Shown piece after piece: positions 13,648 to 18,955 of a stretch of DNA of 26,834 nucleotides (position 1 is its first letter; each line of letters opens with the position of its first letter). The notes beneath the pieces are model-generated. The model saw only the letters and a list, made by a program, of their open reading frames with translations. It was not told the DNA's origin and searched no databases. A program made the position numbers and the translations under genes. The DNA comes from a virus. Where the stretch lies: the IMG/VR virus record IMGVR_UViG_3300035670_001079, positions 1 to 26,834 of that record; one strand, given 5' to 3'.

Positions 13648-13861
13648 ACTACATTACGCAGAAAAACATCTAAAAGAATTAATTAAAAATAATCGCTTTT
13701 ACACAATTCTTGAATACATACTTGAAGTATGGAAACACAAACCAAGAATAAAAAAAATAGACATAGCTAATATTGTTACTATGGACTATCTTAATCAACA
13801 AACAAAAGAGGGAAAAAACAATGAGAATAATATTAAGTTTATTAATTTTAAGCTTAACTAG
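13625..13861 (+). CDS. Hypothetical protein, 78 aa
   Basis: ATG 13625 has a good Shine-Dalgarno (GGAGAAGG). The protein is Lys/Ile-rich with a central helical region (FYTILEYILEVWKHKPRIKK) and a polar tail. It overlaps the start of the lipoprotein gene by 41 nt. The tail after about residue 60 is encoded only in that overlap and has low complexity. No family is recognised. Confidence 0.5.
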   Translation: MKNKKKIELHYAEKHLKELIKNNRFYTILEYILEVWKHKPRIKKIDIANIVTMDYLNQQTKEGKNNENNIKFINFKLN

Positions 13862-14126
13862 TTGTAGTACGTACAAGCCCATAATTGATTCCAAAGGGAG
13901 AGCAGGTACTTGGAATGAACCTAGAGCAACTGAAATCACAGATGACATTCAACATTGTACTATGTTAGCTGACCAACACATAACAACTAGTATGGAGATA
14001 CAAAACTTTATAATTTTGAATATACTTAGACCTGCAAGTTTTGGAGTTGTTTCTGTGCCAGAAGATACTAAAAAAAATTATATTAAAAACTGTTTGAAAG
14101 GAAGAAATCATAATGTCATTAATTAA
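13821..14126 (+). CDS. Phage lipoprotein, 101 aa
   Basis: I chose ATG 13821, which has AGAGGGAAA upstream and opens a perfect lipoprotein signal: MRIILSLLILSLTSC, with the lipobox LTSC and acylated C15. An upstream in-frame start would bury this signal. The mature part (about 87 aa) has a conserved-looking YKPIIDSKGRAGTW segment, an acidic DDIQHC region and two cysteines (C46 and C91) that may pair. It would sit on the periplasmic face of inner or outer membrane. It lies in the early rightward operon rather than with lysis genes, so superinfection exclusion is more likely than an Rz1-type spanin, but this is inferred. Confidence 0.7.
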   Translation: MRIILSLLILSLTSCSTYKPIIDSKGRAGTWNEPRATEITDDIQHCTMLADQHITTSMEIQNFIILNILRPASFGVVSVPEDTKKNYIKNCLKGRNHNVIN

Positions 14127-14355
14127 AACAGTACAACAAGAAATAGATAGACTTTATTTAGAATCTAAAATGAATAGATATATAGTTTCTAATGAAGCAT
14201 CACTTTACTATGATTTATGTTCTGTGGTTGATAAAACAATAACTTTAGATGAGTTCTATAAGTTGTTCCCTTATCATAACCCAGACATAAATTCTGATTA
14301 CTGGAAACAACAACACAACAGATGGAAGGAAATATGGAAACAAGACGCAGTATAA
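14113..14355 (+). CDS. Hypothetical protein, 80 aa
   Basis: ATG 14113 overlaps the lipoprotein end by 14 nt and has GGAAG upstream. The protein is aromatic-rich (SLYYDLCSVV, LDEFYKLFPYHNPD, DYWKQQHNRWKEIW). It is soluble and probably helical. No family is recognised. Its end overlaps the XRE regulator start by 22 nt, and the sequence GGAAGGAA for that gene lies inside its last codons. Confidence 0.55.
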   Translation: MSLIKTVQQEIDRLYLESKMNRYIVSNEASLYYDLCSVVDKTITLDEFYKLFPYHNPDINSDYWKQQHNRWKEIWKQDAV

Positions 14356-14636
14356 ATGAACGATTAGCAAGTAATCTTAGATTCTTGCGACACAATACTA
14401 AAGTTGAAGAACCTATAACAGCAAAAGTAAGATACATGAGTCAAAGAATGTTGGCAGAATTTATTGGTTCTCATACTCAGCAAATAAGTAAATTTGAACT
14501 TGGAACTAATCAGTTAAGTGCCAGTCAGCTTTATAGAATTGCTAAATTGTTTGGTTTGCCAGTTGATAAATTATTTGATGAAAACTTACCCAAATCAGTT
14601 TATACAAAAACAATAAAGCAAAATATTTATACTTAA
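14334..14636 (+). CDS. XRE/Cro-family transcription regulator
   Basis: I chose ATG 14334 rather than 14322 because GGAAGGAA lies directly upstream (100 aa). Residues 36-62 (MSQRMLAEFIGSHTQQISKF, then ELGTNQ) and the following SASQLYRIAKLFGLPVDKLF are a textbook Cro/CI-type helix-turn-helix fold. It would bind an operator, perhaps one of the palindromes reported here. No peptidase or multimerisation domain follows, so it is more like Cro or a single-domain regulator than a CI repressor. With no integrase visible, lysogeny cannot be concluded. Confidence 0.8.
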   Translation: METRRSINERLASNLRFLRHNTKVEEPITAKVRYMSQRMLAEFIGSHTQQISKFELGTNQLSASQLYRIAKLFGLPVDKLFDENLPKSVYTKTIKQNIYT

Positions 14637-14653
14637 ACAAAAGGGAAGGTAAA

Positions 14654-15388
14654 ATGGAAGAAATCAAATTATACAATGGTCAAGAAACTTTATTCTTTGA
14701 CCCAATTCAACATCAATACTTTTGGAATGATGAGCAGTTGCCTAGTGCTACTGGAATAACCAAAATCTTGACACCAGCTAATGTGATCGGCTTATGGTCA
14801 GCTAAGATATGTTCTGAAGAATTTAAAAAGTTAGTAAGAGCAGGTGTTAGCTATGATGAAATTGAATTATCTAAGATTGCAGATCAAATTAAAAAAGCAC
14901 CTAATCAAAGTATGTCTGATGCTGGTTCAGTTGGTACTCACGTTCATAACTTAATTGAAGATTATATTCATAAAGGAATTGTTCCTGAGATACATAATCC
15001 TGAGATTAAAAAATCATTTGGTAAGTTTAAAGAATGGTACGACAAGCAAGAAGGTTTAGAGATTGTATTTACTGAACGTAAAGTATTAAGTCGTATTCAT
15101 AAGTTTACTGGAACTCTTGATGCTTTATTTAAAAACAAATCAGGAGAGCATATTATCTATGACTGGAAGTCATCATCAGGAATAAGAGATTCTATGTTAG
15201 TGCAAATCTATCTTTATAAGATTTGTGTTATGGAAGAACTTGGAATTGATGTTAAGCAAGGTGTGATAGTTAATTGCACCAAACAAGGTAAACTAAATAT
15301 TAAGGAATTTCCAATAGGCGAAATACAAGCAGATGTGGCGATAGCTTGTCTAAAAATGTATCGCTACCTAAACAATAAGGAGAAATAA
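14654..15388 (+). CDS. RecB/Cas4-like PD-(D/E)XK exonuclease
   Basis: This 244-aa protein carries the motifs of the phage PDDEXK_1-type nuclease family. GTHVHNLIED (94-103) supplies the first helix histidine and glutamate, FTGTLDALF (151-159) the catalytic Asp, and IIYDWKSSSG (167-176) the D-x-K pair (D170, K172), followed by QIYLYKI (184-190), the usual QxxxY helix. There are no four-cysteine clusters, so no iron-sulfur site is expected. It probably processes double-stranded DNA ends in recombination or replication. A gene for a possible ssDNA-binding protein follows after one base. Shine-Dalgarno GGGAAGG precedes the ATG. Confidence 0.8.
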   Translation: MEEIKLYNGQETLFFDPIQHQYFWNDEQLPSATGITKILTPANVIGLWSAKICSEEFKKLVRAGVSYDEIELSKIADQIKKAPNQSMSDAGSVGTHVHNLIEDYIHKGIVPEIHNPEIKKSFGKFKEWYDKQEGLEIVFTERKVLSRIHKFTGTLDALFKNKSGEHIIYDWKSSSGIRDSMLVQIYLYKICVMEELGIDVKQGVIVNCTKQGKLNIKEFPIGEIQADVAIACLKMYRYLNNKEK

Positions 15389-15389
15389 C

Positions 15390-15887
15390 ATGAACGTACA
15401 AGGTGTTATAAAATACGTTTACGACAATAGGTTAGGAAAAGATGGTCAAGCCAATAAGTTTCCTAATTTTAAATTTGGTATAGGAGACCAGCAAATTGTT
15501 TTATGGTCTGCTATTTTACACCCTGCAATAGCAAAAGGTAAAAAAGTATCTGTTGCTGTTCAGGCATCAAAAAAGAATGGCAGTTTATTTGTGCAAACAA
15601 ATGAAAAGAAACAACCAATAATTCAAGAACTTCCTTCTGATGAAGCAAAACCAGATACAAGTTTTGACCCAGAAGAACTTGAAAAAGAATTGGTAGAAGT
15701 TGCTAAAGACTTTGATGCTGATTTGACAGTTGAACCTAAAAAACAATTTAATAAAGATGAGTATATGTTTACTATGGCTTTATTAAAATCAGGTATTGAA
15801 TCTGGCAAAATTGGTGTTACAAAGGAAGAAATTGATTTGAAAATAAAAGATTATAAGTTTTTATTTCAGATGAATTTCCATAACTAA
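15390..15887 (+). CDS. Putative ssDNA-binding / recombination partner protein
   Basis: This 165-aa protein has an N-terminal beta-rich part (VQGVIKYVYDNRLG...FPNFKFGIG...IVLWSAIL, then GKKVSVAVQAS) that could be an OB fold. An acidic middle linker (DPEELEKELVEVAKDFDADL) and a C-terminal helical domain (EYMFTMALLKSGIESGKIGV) follow. It starts directly after the RecB-like nuclease with AAGGAGA before the ATG. This pairing and layout suggest an ssDNA-binding or annealing protein. No clear SSB signature or acidic tip is present, so the function is an inference from fold-like pattern and context. Confidence 0.5.
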   Translation: MNVQGVIKYVYDNRLGKDGQANKFPNFKFGIGDQQIVLWSAILHPAIAKGKKVSVAVQASKKNGSLFVQTNEKKQPIIQELPSDEAKPDTSFDPEELEKELVEVAKDFDADLTVEPKKQFNKDEYMFTMALLKSGIESGKIGVTKEEIDLKIKDYKFLFQMNFHN

Positions 15888-15893
15888 GATTTT

Positions 15894-15972
15894 TATGGCG
15901 AAGGTTTTTTTTAGATGTTCCTTGTTAGATTGTCTAAAAAACACAAATCCCCTTTTGTTTTCCTTCGCCATA
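15894..15972. ncRNA. Candidate structured RNA: three-way junction
   Basis: An 11-bp perfect inverted repeat (15894-15904 with 15962-15972, arm ATGGCGAAGG plus a flanking T-A) closes a segment with two further stems. P2 is 15907-15915 with 15933-15941, nine Watson-Crick pairs plus two G-U pairs. P3 is 15943-15947 with 15954-15958, five pairs with a TCCCCT loop. Junction linkers are 2, 1 and 3 nt. It lies in a 124-bp gap after the ssDNA-binding-like gene. No T-tract follows on either side of the main stem, and it is not a tRNA. Strand and transcription are unknown; upstream read-through would give the rightward RNA. Confidence 0.45.
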
Positions 15973-15975
15973 TCC

Positions 15976-16004
15976 TTGCAATTTAAACAAATATTATATA
16001 TAAA
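15976..16004 (+). promoter_or_regulatory. Candidate promoter before the 68-aa gene
   Basis: TTGCAA (15976-15981), a 17-bp spacer and TATAAA (15999-16004) lie 7 nt before the ATG at 16012. The first transcribed base would then be at or near the start codon, giving an almost leaderless mRNA; this fits the lack of a Shine-Dalgarno. The sequence closely resembles the promoter candidate at 12613-12640. Confidence 0.4.
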
Positions 16005-16011
16005 AAACATA

Positions 16012-16218
16012 ATGAAGGTAGTTAGAGAAAAGTTAATTGAGTGTTCTATTTTAGTTAAAGAACTATTTGAGAATACAGAAGATGCTCTAACTGAAAAAAA
16101 GGAAGGAAAGATTATTTCTGTGGATATACTAAATACAAAGTTCATTAGAAATAATATTAAAATAGCTGATGGAGAAAATGAAAACTCAAGTTCAGAACCT
16201 AAGAGACAGGCATCATAG
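16012..16218 (+). CDS. Hypothetical protein, 68 aa
   Basis: I chose the ATG at 16012. The same frame extends upstream to 15895, but that part reads through the inverted-repeat structure and codes for an implausible peptide. The protein is a helical region (REKLIECSILVKELFENTED) followed by a possible beta segment (GKIISVDILNTKFIR) and a Ser/Glu-rich tail. No family is recognised. A promoter candidate is directly upstream, and GGAGA for the next gene lies near the end. Confidence 0.5.
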   Translation: MKVVREKLIECSILVKELFENTEDALTEKKEGKIISVDILNTKFIRNNIKIADGENENSSSEPKRQAS

Positions 16219-16327
16219 AGTATCTATGAAGTATTTTGAACTAAAGCATAAAATGGAAAAGGCAAAAAGACTTAAAGATGCTTTAGAAACAAAAGTGGTT
16301 TTGAAATTTGAAGAATTACTAGCTTAG
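16178..16327 (+). CDS. Small basic helical protein, 49 aa
   Basis: ATG 16178 has GGAGA just upstream and overlaps the preceding gene by 41 nt. The protein is basic and helical (MKYFELKHKMEKAKRLKDAL). No family is recognised. Good ribosome site and absence of another gene in 16219-16362 support it. Confidence 0.5.
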   Translation: MKTQVQNLRDRHHRVSMKYFELKHKMEKAKRLKDALETKVVLKFEELLA

Positions 16328-16362
16328 GTTAGTATTACAACTTAAAAATGTAAAGGAAGGTT

Positions 16363-16701
16363 ATGGAAGATTTTGCTCTAAAGAATCCTGATACAATAAA
16401 ACAAGAACTAGATTCGGTATCAGAAGAAATGTCTAATGCGTTATACACATTTAGACGTTGCGAAGAATTTAAAAAAATAACATTTGCACAATTAACTCTT
16501 ACTAAGAAATTAGAAAAGAATTGTAGTGTAAGCGAAGCAGAAAAGTGGGCTTATGCTGATAATAACTATGCAACATTAGTAGAAGGTTTATTAGTTGCAG
16601 AAAAAAACTATTCAATTCTAAAAGGCAAGTATGCTAACTTACAGTCTTGGGTAGATTTATATAGAAGCTGGTTAGTTACTAATCGTGAACTGAGTCGTTA
16701 A
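16363..16701 (+). CDS. Conserved-looking helical phage protein, 112 aa
   Basis: ATG 16363 has a strong ribosome site (AAGGAAGG). The protein is all-helical: ELDSVSEEMSNALYTFRRCE, then KITFAQLTLTKKLEKN, SEAEKWAYADNNYATLVEGL, and a last helix ending WVDLYRSWL. This layout recalls short phage proteins of unknown role in replication regions. It is followed with no gap by the PD-(D/E)XK-like gene (TAAATG), so the two are probably translated together and may act together. An exact DnaA-box match (16441-16449) in it is probably chance. Confidence 0.6.
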   Translation: MEDFALKNPDTIKQELDSVSEEMSNALYTFRRCEEFKKITFAQLTLTKKLEKNCSVSEAEKWAYADNNYATLVEGLLVAEKNYSILKGKYANLQSWVDLYRSWLVTNRELSR

Positions 16702-17223
16702 ATGAATGAAAAAAAATATATTAATAACTTTAATGAACAGTCTTATGAAAATCGCACGACTAATTATCTTAACATTAGTGAGGATCGTTTCGTTAATTAC
16801 TGCCTTAATCGTGGCTATCTTTACAGGAAGCTTGGTCTTAATGCTGTTAATGATTCTCAATCTTTCGCTGAAAGTGTTATACCTTTGTTTGCCAAACTCC
16901 CAACCCTTATCAAAGCTTTCCCAGACTACTTCGTTTACGCACCTAAAGAAGCACATAAGCAAGAGCAGTTCTTTGTTGAATTAAAGAACGCAACTTGGGA
17001 ACATGGCAAGACTTTAACTAAGATAAAAGTTAGAGATATTAAAAGATATATTTATTTTGAACAAGCTTTCACAAACTATCATACTAAATTCACAATTTGC
17101 TTTCCTTTAGCTGATAAGATTATTTTTAAAAGTGTAGATCAAATATTAAAGCTACTACCAAAATCGCAATTAAAATGCTTTCCAAATGATAGTATAGAAT
17201 ACTTTGAAGTACAGTTAAATTAG
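16702..17223 (+). CDS. Putative PD-(D/E)XK nuclease, 173 aa
   Basis: Residues 68-96 contain TLIKAFPDYFVYAP and, 17 residues after the PD, FFVELKNA. This gives P74-D75 and E93-x-K95, the spacing of a PD-(D/E)XK active site, with predicted beta strands around both. The helix KVRDIKRYIYFEQAFTNYHT after it and the strand FTICFPLAD also fit the fold. Such proteins include resolvases and restriction-like enzymes. I do not recognise a specific family. It closes the rightward operon and its stop overlaps, tail to tail, the stop of the leftward gene at 17220. Confidence 0.5.
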   Translation: MNEKKYINNFNEQSYENRTTNYLNISEDRFVNYCLNRGYLYRKLGLNAVNDSQSFAESVIPLFAKLPTLIKAFPDYFVYAPKEAHKQEQFFVELKNATWEHGKTLTKIKVRDIKRYIYFEQAFTNYHTKFTICFPLADKIIFKSVDQILKLLPKSQLKCFPNDSIEYFEVQLN

Positions 17224-17453
17224 TGAATAGTGTTGGAAATATCTTCATAATAATCATACCAATTACACTCCTCTACTTCAAACTCAACTCCAGTTATTCT
17301 AAGTTTCTTAACTTGTTTTAATGAAGCAAGAAATGAACTGGCATTTACAAAAGAGTCAGTATCAAAGAACCGACAAAATGCGACATCTTCCTTTATACTC
17401 TCATCATTTACTTTCACAAAGCTTACAGCATAAGTGATTAAGTAGAAGTTCAT
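17220..17453 (-). CDS. Hypothetical protein, 77 aa
   Basis: This is a small mixed alpha/beta acidic protein: MNFYLITYAVSFVK strand start, then DVAFCRFFDTDSFVNASSFL, a strand KLRITGVEFEVEE and the end WYDYYEDI. No family is recognised. Its start overlaps the end of the two-span membrane protein by ATGA and its stop overlaps the convergent nuclease-like gene. No terminator hairpin is visible between the two convergent operons. Confidence 0.55.
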   Translation of the reverse strand: MNFYLITYAVSFVKVNDESIKEDVAFCRFFDTDSFVNASSFLASLKQVKKLRITGVEFEVEECNWYDYYEDISNTIH

Positions 17454-17830
17454 TTTTTAGTAAATGCGTCTATACTTGGTTTAAGTCCATAGATCGCACC
17501 AAAGATACCTACTATTAACCATTGATACCAAGAAGGAAACTTACCAAAGTAATCAAAGAATAAATCTAGTTTAGATTTGATATTAATATCATCACTTATA
17601 ACTGCGTATGATAAAACAATAATTGGAATACAAACCACAATCAAAACAAATTCATCTTTCCATGACTTGTCTTGTTGATCTGCTACATCTCTTTGATATT
17701 CAATCTCACCTCTAGCCATACGTTCATAGTATCTACGTTCAGCTTCAGATTCTAATAGTTCTGATTGCTTATGATTCTTATAAATCTCAGCACCAGTTTT
17801 AACTACTGTTGGTATGATATTCCACCACAT
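17450..17830 (-). CDS. Two-span membrane protein, holin candidate
   Basis: This 126-aa protein has an amphipathic start (MWWNIIPTVVKTGAEIYKNH), a charged helix (RRYYERMARGEIEYQRDVAD), a first membrane span FVLIVVCIPIIVLSYAVIS (about 61-79) and a second, WYQWLIVGIFGAIYGLKP (about 101-118). Proteins of this plan are common in marine phages and are usually left as membrane or holin-like proteins. The M15 endolysin lies 1.1 kb upstream in the same orientation, which supports a lysis role. A virion-associated membrane protein is the main alternative. Confidence 0.55.
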   Translation of the reverse strand: MWWNIIPTVVKTGAEIYKNHKQSELLESEAERRYYERMARGEIEYQRDVADQQDKSWKDEFVLIVVCIPIIVLSYAVISDDINIKSKLDLFFDYFGKFPSWYQWLIVGIFGAIYGLKPSIDAFTKK

Positions 17831-17831
17831 A

Positions 17832-18116
17832 TTAATCTACTGCACAAATTGAAATAATCGCACTTCCGCCCCCATGATGAATGAAAGCTATTTTGTCTCC
17901 ACTCTTAAAAGAGAATATTTCAGTACCAACTACCAAGACATCTTCTGTTGTTGAAGTTGGGTTTGCACCGAACTTAATATGAGTTCCACCAGTTACAGAT
18001 ATTCTTACTAATCCTGATTGTGTTATGATAGCTGATGACTGTGCAGATGTATTACCAACAGTATGACATTCTGGGGTAAAATCTGGGTCTATTGTAGTTA
18101 CTACGTAGTTTGACAT
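17832..18116 (-). CDS. Beta-rich structural (decoration-like) protein, 94 aa
   Basis: This protein is almost wholly beta: VVTTIDPDFTPECHTVGNTS, then AIITQSGLVRISVTGGTHIK, EDVLVVGTEIFSFKSGDKIA, and a terminal strand AIISICAVD. Small proteins of this type are common in marine phages and look like virion decoration or fibre-tip domains. No catalytic motif is present. There is no Shine-Dalgarno; the shared motif at 18125-18143 lies 8 nt upstream of the ATG. The next gene, the holin candidate, starts 1 nt after its stop. Confidence 0.55.
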   Translation of the reverse strand: MSNYVVTTIDPDFTPECHTVGNTSAQSSAIITQSGLVRISVTGGTHIKFGANPTSTTEDVLVVGTEIFSFKSGDKIAFIHHGGGSAIISICAVD

Positions 18117-18124
18117 AAAATTAA

Positions 18125-18143
18125 ATGTTCGTTATTTGTTCTA
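18125..18143 (-). promoter_or_regulatory. Leader motif shared with the site at 8955-8973
   Basis: Read leftward, TAGAACAAATAACGAACAT differs from the small-terminase leader by two adjacent bases. On the same strand a TATAAA lies immediately upstream. It ends 8 nt before the start codon of the 94-aa protein. Both sites precede late-type genes that lack a ribosome site. Confidence 0.4.
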
Positions 18144-18172
18144 CTTTATATTTTTAGTTGTGTATTAACAAT

Positions 18173-18586
18173 CTAAATATCTAATATATTTCTTAAATCT
18201 TCGTAAGTTGGATATGTTTCATAATTAATCATAAGATTTTCTAATCTTTTTTTTTGAATTTCTCTTTCCTTAATTGATGCCAAAATATTTTTTTTAAATT
18301 TTGCACTCATTTCTTCCAAATCATCTTCGTCCCAATCAGGTTGATTTAATATTTTTTTATGTCTTGATTTGATTTCATTATACAAAAATAAACAACAATC
18401 AGGATATTCTGGGTTTCTTGAACTTAATAAAGCATTACATTCTTTGCAGGTTGGCAAAACATCTTCTTTAGAATAACCTCTTTTCCTTCCTGAATTAGCT
18501 ACACTTTCCTTATAATGATGCCTACAACCAGCAATATCATTACAATAAATACATTCAATAACCTTGATTTCTCTATCTATTTTCAT
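18173..18586 (-). CDS. HNH-type zinc protein, possible endonuclease
   Basis: This 137-aa protein has CIYC (C12, C15), GCRHHYKES (H23, H24), and LPTCKECNALLSS (C47, C50, N51), the order of a treble-clef HNH motif. The long C-terminal half is charged helix (EEMSAKFKKNILASIKERE). It may be a free-standing homing-type nuclease: it sits between unrelated modules and has its own upstream region. No Shine-Dalgarno is seen before the ATG. A non-nuclease zinc protein is possible, as the last His of HNH is not obvious. Confidence 0.6.
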   Translation of the reverse strand: MKIDREIKVIECIYCNDIAGCRHHYKESVANSGRKRGYSKEDVLPTCKECNALLSSRNPEYPDCCLFLYNEIKSRHKKILNQPDWDEDDLEEMSAKFKKNILASIKEREIQKKRLENLMINYETYPTYEDLRNILDI

Positions 18587-18733
18587 AATTTCTTAATTAA
18601 ACTGATTTTTTATATAATCAATAGCTAAAATTCAAATCCGTTAAACAGTGTGTATAAAACTCGCCTAATGCGTTCTAATGCAGTTTAAATGGCATTTTAG
18701 AGGTGATTTGATGTTGTAATAACAAGCTTGTAT
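18587..18733 (-). promoter_or_regulatory. Intergenic region upstream of the HNH gene
   Basis: This 147-bp gap holds several signals. A weak promoter for the HNH gene is possible: TTTGAA (18631-18636) and TATAAA (18609-18614), 16 bp apart on the leftward strand. An exact DnaA box (TTATACACA, leftward) is at 18649-18657. CTAATGC is repeated directly 10 bp apart at 18665 and 18675. ACAAGCTTGT near the right end is a perfect 10-bp palindrome. No ORF of note is present. Confidence 0.3.
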
Positions 18734-18955
18734 TTACTTGCTTATTTTCTCAATTAAAAGTTGAATATAATGTATGCTTTTGTTTAAATCTTCTATTTGC
18801 TTTGTTAAGTCTTTGTTTTTCTTATTATATCTACTTAAATATTTAATAGCATTACCAGCATACCAATCTATTTTATTAGCATAAACATATTCAGATACAG
18901 ATATTTTCATATCTTTGTAATGATCTCCACCGATTTGCTTATCTGATGGTTTCAT
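18734..18955 (-). CDS. DUF3310 / SaV-like protein
   Basis: This 73-aa protein matches the short phage DUF3310 family: QIGGDHYKDMKISVSEYVYA (7-26), then DWYAGNAIKYLSRYNKK (31-47) and a final helix LNKSIHYIQLLIEKI. The family is very widespread in phages and is sometimes annotated as a nucleotide-kinase-like protein, but its biochemical role is not established. Conserved residues G9, D11, H12, Y13, GN and Y40 are present. It is coupled to the M15 peptidase gene by ATGA. Confidence 0.85.
   Translation of the reverse strand: MKPSDKQIGGDHYKDMKISVSEYVYANKIDWYAGNAIKYLSRYNKKNKDLTKQIEDLNKSIHYIQLLIEKISK

Noticed and set aside
13679-13948. Leftward 89-codon reading frame opposite the 78-aa and lipoprotein genes
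   Set aside because: It is antisense to two genes with good ribosome sites and a clear lipoprotein signal; its hydrophobic look comes from the complement of Lys/Asn-rich codons.
12672-14636. Lysogeny module
   Set aside because: An XRE regulator alone does not show lysogeny; no integrase, excisionase or attachment site was found.
15894-15972. tRNA or tmRNA fragment
   Set aside because: The size is tRNA-like, but there is no T-loop consensus, the closing stem is 11 bp rather than 7, and only two inner stems exist.
15895-16011. N-terminal extension of the 68-aa protein to 15895
   Set aside because: It would translate through three RNA-like stems with no Shine-Dalgarno before the ATG; the start at 16012 fits the promoter candidate and gives a more normal protein.
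15861-16145. Leftward reading frame through the three-way-junction region, including a version starting at the inverted-repeat arm (ATG at 15971)
   Set aside because: Both strands begin with ATGGCGAAGG there only because of the inverted repeat; the frame overlaps the end of a real gene, has no ribosome site and gives a low-complexity peptide.
16441-16449. Exact DnaA-box match TTATACACA
   Set aside because: It lies inside a coding region without other origin features, and one or two chance matches are expected in this AT-rich window.
16706-16984. Second frame of hydrophobic peptide inside the PD-(D/E)XK-like gene
   Set aside because: The frame is a shadow of the 173-aa gene, which is coupled to the upstream stop and keeps the nuclease motif; there is no ribosome site for the shadow.
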